From the NCBI GenBank assembly GCA_013365365.1, contig JABVXU010000039.1, positions 186,001-250,000 on the forward strand: a stretch of DNA of 64,000 nt, written 5' to 3'. The notes below the pieces were generated by a model. That model worked only from the letters and a program-made list of their open reading frames with translations. It did not search any database and was not told where the DNA came from. Origin of the DNA: Cruorifilaria tuberocauda. Its lineage: Eukaryota > Nematoda > Chromadorea > Rhabditida > Onchocercidae. This document shows, piece by piece, positions 52,649-64,000 of this stretch (position 1 is its first letter; every line of letters begins with the position of its first letter). Made by a program: the position numbers and the translations under genes.

Positions 52649-53703
52649 CAGTGTAAAATCCCTTAGGATTTCCGCAAACTTCGTATTCAAATTTGTTTCG
52701 TTTAATATTCGTGCTATTCTATTATTAAGTCATAAATGGTTCATTTATCTTTCTCTTTATAATCTGGCTAATGTTCCACTTAGTGCGTACTTCGATGCAA
52801 TACGAAATTATGATATCCGCTTGGCTAAAAACCATTACTCACAAAAGTTCAGCCTCGCTGAATTTATAAACCAATGTAAGGTTTTTCATGCGTTTGAATG
52901 TTTAAATGAATCTTTCTTCATGAAACTCACTCTGATGCAAAAAAAGAAAAACTCCTTTATAAATTCGAGTTCATGGTTTGTATAAAAAATAGATGTAACA
53001 AAAAGAACAATCAACAATTAATGAGAAATTACTCGTCGAATTTTCTCGCCTTTATCAACAATTCATTAGTTGTATTTCTTAACAGGTTCCACTGTTAGTG
53101 TTCACCGATCAGGACTTTGCGATCTCTTCCATCTATCTATTAAAAGCGATGAAAAGTAGTATAATTCTTTTTCAAGACTATTTTGTTAGTTTACATAGTT
53201 ATATATTTTCAAAAACACATTGTAAAGACCAATGAATATGCGGAAATTAGAAATTTAAAAAATTTGCAGTTAAGATTAATTTAATTTACAATTCGCTTAT
53301 ATGTTCCAAGAATATAATAGGGCCAGGCTCAAGGATAAGAGGATAAATGAGAACATAAAAACATAAAAAAGTGCTTGAGCTTGACATTTTACAACACCTG
53401 CTGCATAAACAATGCAGTTAGTAGATATAGAAATGAAACTATCGGCAATTGAAAAGCAGTCCAGGACAGCACAAAATGAATTCATATACTTGACCTCATC
53501 GCTTAACTCTCGACTTTAGATAATCCGGAGAGACGATGCAAATGAAGAGTCAACAACTAATTTAAAATACTACTTCCCCTAATGAAGTTCTTATTTAATT
53601 ATTACCATTATTATATTAAAACGAAAAACATTCCCAAAAGTTTTCTTATCACATGCAAACAAATCACTGAAAGCCGAAATGAAAGTAATGAACGTCACTG
53701 CGA
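52649..53703. other. Intergenic DNA between convergent MRPL1 and eRF3
   Basis: About 1 kb carrying the 3' flanks of two genes facing each other. A longer plus-strand open frame runs from 52533 to 52985, but it starts inside the last MRPL1 exon in another frame and has no recognisable domain. No canonical AATAAA was seen close to either stop. Confidence 0.55.
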
Positions 53704-56700
53704 TCATTCCACAACCTTGAGCACTTTGCCAATAGCTATTGTTTTACCTTCGTCACGTAATGTGAAACGCCCCATTTGCGGGAAGTTTTTGAATGCTTCA
53801 AGACAAAATGATTCCGAACTTTCCAACCGCATTATACATTTTTCATCTTGCTTCACAAATCGTGCTCTCACCTTATTTCCTGTTTTCTTGTCAATTGTAC
53901 AAATTACTGCCTATAAAGGATTATCATAGAAATTATCGATAGATATGTAGAAAGGCTATACCAATTCCTCTTAAGAACCTTCTACAGCATAAACTGCGTC
54001 TTCTAACAAATAGTTAACAGACCTATGCATTATATAAAAAGTATAAGTTGGCCATGCATAATCTAGATTTTCAAAGATCTAAGTGTCCACTCATTTGATA
54101 TTCCCAAGTAAACTCGGTCGAAGGAATATGATGTGCATATCGTCATTTTCAGAAGTTGGCAATGCAAATTTTCGAATGATCCATTTATCAATCAAAATTT
54201 AGACGTTCTGTCGCATATTTAAAAAAATTGTCATTTTTTCTTCGCATGAAAATTCTCAAGCCAGAATGTTGTAAAAATGCAACAAACCTTTACAATAACT
54301 TCTTCGGTTGCTGACTGGATGTGTAATACACAAGAATAACCAGATGCGATTATTGATTTATGATCCAAAATAACTACCTAAAAAAGGACGTATCATTTGA
54401 ATGCTAACATTTACTTTTTTTACATAGAATAAGAGAAGCAATTCACAGAATTCAAAAAAAAAATTTATTCTAGAAAATCGAAAAATGGAAAAAATTTTAC
54501 TTCAGCATCGAAAACTCTCCCTACATGACATAGCGCATCCGGAGAACATAGAACAAAACCAGGCAAAATATCGCTGTCTTCGATTCCCTTCAACTTCAAC
54601 TTTACGTTATCACCGGAAACCACCTTATCAACTTCCACATCATCTGACCACAGTTGAATTACTTGAATGCTTGTCTATAAAGTTTTATGGATATATAATT
54701 GTGAAATCCTTCGAAGTTATTCTTTTCAAAACATAAAAAATTTATCGCCGCTCGACTGTTATAAATGAAAACTGTGAATAATACCATTTTTTTGAATAAA
54801 CTAACCCTATTTGGCATAACTGTTAACGTTTGGCCTTTAACAACAACACCTGATTCCATTTTTCCAATAATTATAGTACCCATATCCTGAAAAAATGATC
54901 AGATAATTCCTGAATTTCGACAATTATATTCCGACAATCTTTATAACTCTTAAACTTCAACTCTTCAAAACACTGGGTCTCAATACGATGGAAAAAGATG
55001 AATAATGAGTAAGAATACACTAACACTGTATTTGTCGGCAATGATTACACGTACTGGTCCTTCATAATCACGGCTAAATGACGGTAGCATGCTGTCGATA
55101 TATTCGATGAAACATGGACCACTGCAATCATCAGTCTCAGACAACGATTTCGAAAATTCATGCATTAAAAAGAGCTTACTATATGAGAAGCCAAGTTCAT
55201 CACTTGAGGTAAAAACCTCAAATAATACTGGAAGCAGTGATAATTTTGAACATTTATTACTAACTGCACAATTCCCAACACTTTCAAAATGCTCATATAC
55301 TATAGAAAATTGAACATAACTTACGTGTACCACGAACCAAATTCAGAATTTGGCCGATCCTTGAGAAATGCTCCGGTAAGTCCAGAAACTGGAATGTATA
55401 TAATATCCGTTTTCGGGTTGAAACCACATTTCCGCAAATAAGGTGTAAGTTTATTTTGAATTTCCTTGAACCTACAATAAAGAAAAATTTTAATACAAAA
55501 TTGCTTCTTTTTTTCAATATTTTTTAGGCTCGTATGAAAAGGATTGATCAGACCTTTCCTCATCCCAATTGACAGTGGGATCATCCATTTTATTAACTAG
55601 CACAATAAGATATTTCACACCAGTAGTTTTGACCAACATCGCATGTTCACGCGTTTGTCCACCTCGATCAAAACCAGTTTCAAATTCGCCTTTTCGTGCA
55701 CTGATGACCTAGAAAATGTATCTTTCGATAAAAATCAACATGAATAGAAATAGAAAAAGTGAGGTGAAATAAATGTAAAACTTTGAAGAATGTGACCAGC
55801 CTAACATCAAAAACGATGAAAAGGATCTGTTAATGGAGAGAGAGGGAGAATCAAATGCCATTCTGTCTTAAATGTCCTCATAAAACGCGATAAATCTAAT
55901 TTTTTAAGCTATATTTCCTCTTCCCTACTTATGCCATTCTTCTCTCTCCTGCCAAAAAAAGAAAAAAATATTAACTCACCAATACAGCCAGGTCTGCTTG
56001 TGTCGCACCGCTGATCATATTTGGAACGAATGATTTGTGCCCTGGTGCATCCAAAATTGTAAAATGTTTTTTATCAGTTTCAAAAAATGCACGTCCGCAT
56101 TCAACAGTTTTGCCTTTTTCACGCTCCTCATCATTCGTATCTAATGCCCACGACAGATACCGAAAATAAAAAAAATGGGCTAACTTCACCGAAGAGTGAA
56201 TTTGTTTTAGCACATTATACGCTTCACTACTTATACTTTTAACCCAAAATTAGAATAGCTTCATTACCATTAAAGCTAATGCGATAAAGGACCGGATAAT
56301 CTCATAATTAATCTAGAGACAAAAAAACCCTTATTTGTGCGAAATTTAGTCTAAAACAAGTTATAAGCAGATCACTAAAGAACTTCACTAATCAAACAAT
56401 AACCAATCATTAAAGATAAACCATGACTCCCGCCCCTTATCCTTCGCTTCTCGCTCATATTTTTCCAATGTACGCTTATCTACCATTCCAGTTAGATACA
56501 TTAGATGTCCACCAATTGTTGATTTACCAGCATCAACATGTCCAATAAAAACCATATTAACGTGCTCCTTTCGACTATTATCTACAAATATAATTCAGGA
56601 AAAATTCATATTATATTATAATTCAGAATTCAAACTTCGTGTGATTTTTTGTTAAAGCCTGACAACTACAGATCAGGTCAATAAAAGTCATTTCTTCTAT

Positions 56701-57769
56701 TCAATTAATTTGTGCTAACGAACCATCAATGTAAACAGTTTGCTTAAATTTCGTGGTTAATGTTGCATCGTCGCCATCCACTTCTCTTGCAATTGGTAAA
56801 TTGTTTGTTTTGCTTTTAGTATTTTCTGGCTTTACAGTTTCCAAATCTGCCGGTTTCGTCGGTTCCTGCTCCTTCTGAAAATATTAATACTTTCAGCTAG
56901 TAAATTAATTATTAAGTAGATATCTTAGCCACTCCTGATAAACTATTCTTTGCAATAAAGAGAAAGGAAAAGAAAGGTTTTTTCTTCATTATCGGATTTA
57001 ATAAAATGAAAAAATATGAAGATAGGAAAGATAAACAATGAAGAAAAAAATTACCTCTGGGGATGAAGAATCATTTTTCACCACTTCTTTCTTTTTCATG
57101 TCCTTCTTTTTCTCTACCACTTCTTCCTTGTCATCTACTTCATCATCCCAAGCTGTAAAAATGTTCAACAGCAATCTAGTAAAGAATAATACGCTTCATC
57201 TCTAAGACCTATTAAAATAACAGCTTAAGCTTATTCATGAACAGGCTTTTTCACAAATAATATTTCCTTTTAATCTTTATAAGATCACTCTTATCAATCC
57301 ACTTCAAACGTCCATTTCGCAGACTTTTATTCCAGACAGTTTTGATAAACTAAATAAAAACTGTTTTGGAATGGAAGGTTAGAAGAAAGAATGATAAGAG
57401 CATCAGAAAAGCAAACTTTTAAAATAGATCAAGCTTACCATCAGCAGGAATTTGCTCTTGCTGTTGTTGCAAAGGTGACAAGCAATGTGCAGGTGGTGCA
57501 CTGGATTTCTCTATCAAAGGAGCGGTAGTTGTGATCTCTGGTTGATTGTACATTGGACTAGCAATCGATGACGGTGTCATTATCCCCATTCGGTTGTATT
57601 GTTGGTGGTAAGCTCCTTGAAGGGCAGATGGCGGCAGATGATGGTAAACTGGGGGAGGTTGTGACGTGAAAGCGTACGGTTGTCGAGGGACGAATGGACG
57701 AGCAGCTGGATTTGGTACGAATGCCTGAGCATTTGGATTTAAGCCGCGACGAGAACGTTCATCGGCCAT
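53704..57769 (-). CDS. GSPT1: Translation termination factor eRF3 (GSPT1/SUP35 homologue)
   Basis: GTPase partner of eRF1 that drives peptide release at stop codons and links termination to poly(A)-binding protein and mRNA decay. Twelve exons in transcript order: 57769-57439, 57152-57055, 56874-56724, 56581-56422, 56160-55980, 55708-55554, 55471-55325, 55121-55025, 54886-54806, 54674-54501, 54377-54288, 53910-53704, giving 623 residues. The N-terminus has [10 protein letters not shown] (10-19) overlapping NPAARPFVP (20-28), PAM2-type motifs for PABP binding, then a Pro/Gln-rich region and an acidic-basic [19 protein letters not shown] segment. The G domain shows GHVDAGKST (207-215), DAPGH (284-288) and NKMD (346-349). 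Domains 2 and 3 include [15 protein letters not shown] and end [17 protein letters not shown]. Exon 5 must begin at 56160 to restore the conserved Trp codon, but the preceding intron then ends CG, not AG. An acceptor at 57830 could receive the spliced leader. Confidence 0.96.
56161..56166 (-). promoter_or_regulatory. Non-AG 3' splice site of eRF3 intron 4
   Basis: Exon 4 ends TCATG before a GTTTAT donor, leaving TG; the conserved TGG-TAT-CTG requires exon 5 to start at G56160. The minus-strand sequence there is TTATTTTCG then GTATCTG, so the intron ends CG. A single missing A would restore TTTTCAG. Confidence 0.7.
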
Positions 57770-57828
57770 TACTTCGATTTATTTTTACCTTCCGCGTACG
57801 ACAGTCTCAGCAACCCACCACAGCTAAA

Positions 57829-57840
57829 CCTGAAAAGCAA
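57829..57840 (-). promoter_or_regulatory. Unpaired 3' splice acceptor upstream of eRF3 ATG
   Basis: Minus-strand TTGCTTTTCAG (AG at 57831-57830) lies about 60 bases before the eRF3 ATG and is followed by GTTTAGCTGTGG. It is a strong trans-splice or 5' UTR intron acceptor. Confidence 0.6.
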
Positions 57841-60370
57841 TGAAATCAAAAAATCCAAAAGTATTCTGAAGAAACTACTGAATTCAAAGGAAGTAGAAAA
57901 GAAGATGAGAGCATGTGGATAGTAAAAAGTAAAAACAGTTCTTATTTTATAGATATCAATGCAAATTTTAAGTTATTTAAGCCAATTTATGAAAAAGATA
58001 AATGAAAAAGTAATATTGCATTGTATACGAAATTACTTTCACGTATAAACACAATTCAACGCAATTTCTGCTACGTTTAAATGTTATTTTATAGCATTTC
58101 AAAAGGATTTAAAATGGCCCTCACGTTAAGATTGCATAAACACGTAAAAAAAATAACAACATCCCAAAACACTACTCCACTCTTCCCTTACTTTACGGCC
58201 TCTCGGAAGTGATATAACTGATATACATTATGTCACTATAAAGCGCTCAGAATGAAAACACTAAACCATGCACAAATATTTTTCAATTCAATTTAATTTA
58301 CGTTAGAAAATGCGAATGATACGATTCAGGGTTAATTTTAACATCTATTTTGTATGTTTAGAAACTTGTTAGTTTGAGAAAGGATTAAAGAAATATTAAG
58401 AGTACTAAAAATTAGGTTTTTTTGATAGAAGCGCACTGAATACCTAATAGATAATTAATAATTATCGATAATTAAATTTGAAATGATTAAAAGCAAAAAA
58501 TGTACTAAGGTAATGAATATCATTGTTGTTTCTCTCCATTTCATATCGATATCCATATCTATCAGACTTATACTTTATATTATATTCAGATTTATATCTA
58601 TCATACAACTTTACTAAACATTAAGATAGTTATCGCTATCAGTAACTGATCAATACTAATTTTGAATTCTAATAAGCGAGAGAAAAAGATATTGTAATTA
58701 AGAATTAATGAATGTGTATATATTAATTTATATTCACAAATATATTAAGTCAAAAAATATTAAGCTAAAAAAGGGAAGAACTGTAAAAGTATCTAATATC
58801 AAGTTTATGCTGATCAGCGCTACCTCAAATGTCAAATGTTAATATGTACATAAAAAAAGTCAAAATTTACTGCTACATCATGAATAATATATAAGATTAC
58901 GTTAGCATTGAACATATCAAACGTTAGATTCGATGAAACAGTATAAATCTTAATTTGAAATTAACCAATAATTATATCAATCCAATATAAAATATTATGA
59001 TGACGAATTTGGAACCCAATACTATCATGATTTCTTTTGTTCAGGAATGCATATATATGCGATGCTGTTATTGTTTATCGATCAGATGGATCAGATCAGA
59101 TATCAGATTAGATGAATCTATCGACATTATCTAACATTTCCCTGGATTTACTCTTTAATTCATTCGAAATAAAAGAATAGATAAGAGGAGCTATGTGAAT
59201 TTTATTTCGGAGTGTTGATATCAGATAAGCATTTAGTTCTTATTTTTTTAATTTATGGCCTTTTAGTTTGCGCATGCTTCTTTACAGCAATTCGATGGTT
59301 ATGATATATCAAACGACTTAGCTTATGTTTATGTTAGACATTACAAAAGAAACTCTAAAACATTCTTGTTCCAGTAATGGATAAGTTAAACGCCATTACT
59401 CTCGAGAGTCATCACATCCAGCACACTATCTTCCACGCAGCTAATTTGATTCGCAACTTCGAAAACTATCGAATATTCAGCAAAATATTTCGCTTAAATA
59501 ATCCTCTTCAAACTGATAGCTAATATACGTACATGATCCTATACATGATACTATACGTGAGTTATCAGACAGTTTAACATATTCGTATATATTAACAAGA
59601 AGTACATTAACAAACATTATACAATACCATTAGTAGGATGGTATGTTTTGAACAGTACAGATTATCCAGACTTTAATGATAATGTTCCACCCATCTTTCA
59701 ACCTTTTTAACAGTTTCCTCAAACTAAAGAAGTAAAATAGTCGAGATTCAATTCAAATCTTATATGACGGAAAGTAAAACGTAAATGTTAGCCTTTCCAA
59801 TTCATATCACTTATTTAACAATTATATCACTTATGCGTATTCGATCTTCATCCCTTACTTACTTAAAATCATCAAACAATCAAATGGTTGATTTTCAAAT
59901 ATAGACGATTATTTCGTGTGAAACGATACTGATAATGACAACTGATAAATCTTCTATCGCTGCCTTCCGATCTTAACTTGTAATGTTAAACGTGAACATG
60001 AAAAGTTAAACGACGTATTAGTTTTACGTAGTTATTTACGCAACTGTCCTTTCTAATTACTAGCTATATTTACTGAAAATCACAAGAAGAATTCACTCTT
60101 TACATTTGACTCTTTTGAATAATCACACCCTCATCTTGTATCTATCAATGATCACCCATTTAGATTCCGAACTAATGCTGGATAAGATCGAATGCCCTAT
60201 CGAATCTTTATCGGTATATCAATCCAGAAACAAATAAAATTCTCCGGTAAATTTTTTGGTGCAGTAATAGCTTAGCAATCTGGTTAACCGTTGTAGGTGA
60301 ATATCCCTATCTGGTTTATACTAACCAAAATAACTTTCCGAATTTGAATTGAATTACGATATAGACGCAA

Positions 60371-60493
60371 TATCATCAGGTACAAAAGACATGGATTATC
60401 AACCGGTACAAGGATATACAATATCATCTGGTAGAACATGTGGTATCACGTGGTATAAGGACATGAAGTATCATTCGGTGTAAGAACATGCGA
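60371..60493. repeat. Degenerate 25-bp repeat array, five copies
   Basis: Units start at about 60371, 60397, 60422, 60444 and 60469, with lengths 26, 25, 22, 25 and 25. The shared pattern is TATCA, three variable bases, GGTA, then an A-rich AAGGACATG-like end. Copies are diverged but keep the TATCA and GGT words, about 480-600 bases upstream of the YLPM1-like start. Confidence 0.75.
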
Positions 60494-60956
60494 TTGTTTT
60501 GTGACAGACTTTCGAATCATTTTGCATCAATGGAATTTATAATAGATAATTTTGTTTAACGGTAACAGGTCCAGATGGACAAACTAACTCAATTAACGTA
60601 CGTCATTAGTTGACGTAAGTCATTAGCAATTTAACAGTGCTACCCTCAAAAAAGGTTTAAAAGAGATTCGAGGAGAGCACCGTTACAGTTATGTCTCAAT
60701 TCATTTCAATCCTTTCTTAAATATTACTAGAGATTTTATAATTATTCAGTACTTCTTCCATCTACAACCCTCACTGCGCTATCCTCATCTCGAATCCGGA
60801 AATCGAAATTACCGGAACTACCAGAGAGATGAATATTGTGAGATGAATACTTCATCGTAGCAAGTCAGTCATGAGCCTTTTGCTATAATTTTATCATCTG
60901 AGCGGATACTTGAATTCATTTATTAGAGTAAGTTTTGTTAAAGTACAAGGTATTCT

Positions 60957-60966
60957 TGTATTGCAG
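60957..60966 (+). promoter_or_regulatory. Acceptor just upstream of YLPM1-like ATG
   Basis: TTGTATTGCAG ends at 60966, six bases before the ATG at 60973. This close spacing is typical of a spliced-leader acceptor. Confidence 0.6.
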
Positions 60967-60972
60967 AAAAAT

Positions 60973-62955
60973 ATGGTGCAGTTAACGCCAGAGGAAGAAT
61001 TGGAAAAACAGTATCGGGACTATAAAGCACAATTTGAGCAATGGAAGGAGAAGAATAAGTTTGTTTTACTTTAATTTCTGTTATTTCTCTCTACTAAATA
61101 TCTAAATCTCCGGTTATATTTCATATTTTTATAGTTTTAGTTTTCAAAGTATTTTTCAATTTAAATCTTCTCTAGCAACCAAATTTTCCTAACTTGTTGC
61201 ATAATGTATACTGCTATTCGTTTACCTTTAAATATTTGCAAATATGCAAATTAATTTGTTTATTTACTTGTCCATGGTAAAAGGAAAAATGAAAGATGAT
61301 AGAGGAAGAAAAAGAGAAAATGAAATATGCATATTATCTGCAGATTGGCAGTTCATTTTACGATATATTGACAGTTGCTTGGTTGTTATTTTGCATTTAA
61401 TTATTTATCTTCTAGGAATTCGGTAGGTACAGAGGCTTACGACGCATACGTTAAGCAATTTGAGGCTTGGGAACGAGACGTTGATCAGCGACGTGAAATG
61501 ATACGTGCGAAGGCAGAAATTGATGCGCAAGAAGCACAAGTAACATTTGACATCAATAATTTAAGTATAATTTTTATGGAATTAATACATTCAATAGATT
61601 GTGCTAAACTTCCATTAACACTTATATTGTTTGGGAAATATAAGTTTCGTCACAAGACGGAATAGTAATACACATATATAATAATGTCTTATGGATAATT
61701 TATGAAGTAAGAGTCTCTTAGGCTGCTGCACAAGCGAAAGCGAAAGCAGCAGCGGAGGCAAAATTGAAGAAAGAGCAAGAAGCTGAAGAAGAAAGGAAGA
61801 AGCAGCAACTAGAAGGTAATTTTTTTTCAGTCCAGCGAACACTTTTAATAACAACTTTATTGTACAAATGATTATGCATTTCAAATTTTCGCATAGAGAG
61901 GAATAAGAAGCATTTTAATTTAATAATTAGAGTTTCTGTAGGATTTATTGGCCAGATAGAATTCCAGTACTACTTATTTCATTATTATTAATGAATGGAT
62001 GATGAGTGTTTGAGAAATCACTCAGACTAAAGTGATTCAATCATTTATGCTTATTAAAGTCAGTTTTCTCAAGCACTGTTGAATCCTGAATTTATTTTTT
62101 GTTTAACAGCCGAAACCGCTGCACAAGCAGTGGCTTATGCACAACATCAACAATCATACCTTGCACATCATCAGTCAGCAATGCAACTCGAGCAGCAAAT
62201 GCATCAGGCAGCTGTAGCAGGTGCACAAGAAGCTGTATCGGTACATGCAACAGAATCGAAGAGTGTTGATGGTAACAATAACTTCTTTATTTCCATTAAA
62301 CTTTCTGCACTCGAATTTCTGTCTGTTCATTTAAATTTATTACTCGTTTGAGTTTAGTATTTACCATTCATATTCCGATTTATAGTGATCGAAAAACAAA
62401 ATATCTTTTATTGTATTAAAGTTGCAGAAGCCTTAGATCCAACACATGTCGCTGAGATGATGAAGCATATGGCACAAGTCGCGCAAATGGTTATGGGGGA
62501 CCAGCGCGACAGTAATCATTATTAAATTTATTCAATCTTTTATAGCTTTCATAATATACTTATGCCTCTTTTATTATTTAGTAAATTAAATGATGTTGAT
62601 AAATTTTAATCAAAAATGTTATAATTTTATAATTATATGGTTTTCAATTTTTTTAGATGTATATCAGCATGCAGCTCAACAAGCAACTATAGTAGCACAA
62701 CAAGTAGTACCACCTCCACAATTATGGGGTAGTGATCGAATAACTTATGATGCAAATGATCCAATGTACAAAAGATGGGGATTGCGAGCAGCTCCACCTT
62801 ACCACAAACCAAATTACAAACCGCCGCCTTCGGATTATCAAGTAACACCATGTTGGTTGTATGTAGAGCAGATGAAAGAAGATAAGCTTATGCTTGCGCC
62901 ACAAGTTAATATGCCGCCTCCACCATTTGTACCTAATTTTGTTCCTTCACAATAA
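60973..62955 (+). CDS. Low-complexity protein with YLPM1/ZAP3-like N-terminal repeats
   Basis: Six exons: 60973-61058, 61416-61539, 61722-61815, 62110-62271, 62428-62511, 62657-62955, joining to 282 residues. Two 23-residue repeats occur near the N-terminus: [15 protein letters not shown] from Tyr14 and [15 protein letters not shown] from Tyr37, with matching Tyr, Phe and Trp positions. They resemble the Trp/Tyr-rich EFxLW...YxxQWxxW region of YLPM1 (ZAP3), a nuclear RNA-associated protein; that link is weak. Next is an Ala/Lys/Glu helix (about 65-100), then an Ala/Gln/His-rich stretch ([34 protein letters not shown]), and a C-terminal part with [20 protein letters not shown] and [13 protein letters not shown]. 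No catalytic domain is present, so it is far shorter than YLPM1. A nuclear RNA-related role is inference. AATAAA overlaps the stop codon. Confidence 0.8.
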
Positions 62956-62956
62956 A
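62951..62956 (+). terminator. AATAAA overlapping the stop codon
   Basis: The stop codon TAA at 62953-62955 lies within AATAAA. If used as the poly(A) signal the 3' UTR would be only about 20 bases, but no transcript evidence is available. Confidence 0.25.
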
Positions 62957-63743
62957 TCACAAAAATTAATTCATTATAATTATGTATGAATGTCATTAAA
63001 ATGTTCTAGAACTTGGTAAATCGAATAGATGCCGGATCTCGGGTAGAATTTTCCTACTTAAAAAATGCAGGGTGGTTGTTTTTGTTGTCTTCTGTACTTT
63101 CGAGTACTGTACTTGTTACTTAACTTTGACGAAGAGTAACAGAACCTATTGTGGGAAAGCGGCACTTGTTTTTCAATCATATTTTCCAATCCATTGTTTA
63201 ATGTTGAAAACCCGTTATTCGTTTGTAATGTTATAAATTATTTTCTGTACAAATGATTACTTTTGCTGCAACGGAAATGCAATGGAATTTTTTCATAAAT
63301 TTTTTGTTGTCAGAATGCTGTCCAGATTTATTAAGCATAGTCTTGTTGTTTTTTACAACAATAGTGAATATGGTCATAATCTGACTGATTTGACAACAAT
63401 CAAGTCAATAACATTATAAATTCTGCATTGATAATTTGTTTCGAATTATAAAAATATTTCCTTTAAAGGCAGTTGGATTATTTATTCTAAGCTATTTTTA
63501 TTATGATAGTCTGTATTTGCATATAATATAAGCTTATCACTTTTCTATTGAATCTGTGAGTAGTGCTATAACGTGTTAACGGAATAGAATGGTGTTTCGG
63601 TTCCTTTTTTCTTAGAATTGGTGGAGGGGTTATTTGTGAATTTCTTAATGGAATTGGATTTCATTTTTTGCAATTGGAATATTCGTTATTCGCGGTTCCA
63701 CGTTTGCTTTATTCTCGTCCTACTACCTTAAATAGGATACAAT
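62957..63743. other. Intergenic DNA before the last gene
   Basis: About 0.8 kb between two plus-strand genes. I see no exon, repeat or RNA gene. A CCTTAAATAG at about 63727-63736 is a possible acceptor before the next ATG. Confidence 0.5.
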
Positions 63744-63893
63744 ATGGTAGCCGGAGTTGGTGTAAAAACAGTTCACTATGGTACAACAATCACTCCGTGT
63801 GTTGTCAAAGATATCCTTGGATCTTTGCCGAAGAAAGAATTTCTTGTTTCTCCACCTTCATTATTGGATACCCAACAGAAATTATCATACCTT
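63744..63893 (+). CDS. First exon of an unidentified gene, runs off the right edge
   Basis: Fifty codons from an ATG at 63744 (MVAGVGVKTVHYGTTITPC, then VVKDILGSLPKKEFLVSPP and LLDTQQKLSYL) to a GTGAGC donor after 63893, phase 0. Codon use is balanced and GC content is higher than the flanks, as in the other real exons here. I do not recognise the family. There is no signal peptide or transmembrane segment in this part. The remaining exons lie beyond 64000. A CCTTAAATAG acceptor shortly upstream of the ATG supports the start. Confidence 0.65.
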
Positions 63894-64000
63894 GTGAGCT
63901 TTCTTTTTTGTTTGAAAAGTTCCCAGAGCAATTCTAAAGCTACTTGATTTATCAATTTTTGTTATGAGTGGATTAAGCTGCTTCGTCTTGAATCCCCGAA

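Larger units (their letters stand above)
57841..60972. other. Intergenic DNA between divergent eRF3 and YLPM1-like genes
   Basis: About 3.1 kb, AT-rich, with no exon I can support. It holds the shared upstream DNA of two divergent genes. Notable are clustered GATCAGAT words (59080-59125), the degenerate 25-bp repeat array (60371-60493) and a pair of ACGTnnGTCATTAG words (60597-60628) containing TGACGTAA. Confidence 0.6.

Noticed and set aside
52533..52985. 150-codon plus-strand open frame after MRPL1
   Set aside because: It begins inside the last MRPL1 exon in a different frame and reads into the 3' flank; no domain.

Overview
This is nuclear DNA from a nematode, most likely a spirurid/filarial worm. 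It is AT-rich. Genes are split into many short exons separated by introns of roughly 70-600 bases, and exons abut GT...AG sites with the T-rich, short TTTCAG-type acceptors typical of nematodes. Several start codons lie just downstream of an unpaired TTTCAG-like acceptor, as expected for spliced-leader trans-splicing. One gene carries a nematode-style MSP domain. No bacterial operon, phage, CRISPR array or recognisable transposon was found. Species cannot be named from the sequence alone.

Layout, left to right. (1) Minus strand, 40-2891: arylsulfatase A-like enzyme, 3' end outside the window. (2) 2892-11429: gene-poor AT-rich DNA with simple and tandem repeats. (3) Plus strand, 11430-18962: complete SPT16, the large subunit of the FACT histone chaperone, 24 exons. 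(4) Minus-strand trio: NAA30, catalytic subunit of NatC (20755-22499); a tail-anchored MSP-domain protein (23334-24988); PRMT1 arginine methyltransferase (26003-28439). (5) 28440-44908: a 16 kb desert with microsatellites, minisatellites, palindromes and one orphan exon-like segment near 40164. (6) Plus strand: RAP2 small GTPase (44909-46595) and mitochondrial ribosomal protein L1 (49545-52648). (7) Minus strand, 53704-57769: translation termination factor eRF3 with an N-terminal PAM2 region. (8) Plus strand, 60973-62955: a low-complexity protein resembling part of YLPM1/ZAP3. (9) Plus strand from 63744: first exon of an unidentified gene that runs off the right edge.

The genes are mostly housekeeping: chromatin transcription (SPT16), co-translational N-terminal acetylation (NAA30), arginine methylation (PRMT1), mitochondrial translation (MRPL1), translation termination (eRF3), and signalling (RAP2). 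They do not form one obvious pathway. For all nine genes with two or more exons in the window I placed every exon and checked that phases close. The nine models contain 75 introns inside the window, all with GT donors. One 3' splice site (eRF3 intron 4) does not end in AG. I did not find a convincing previously undescribed system. The most unusual items are that non-AG acceptor, a degenerate 25-bp repeat array upstream of the YLPM1-like gene, the orphan exon-like segment in the desert, and the nematode-type tail-anchored MSP protein.
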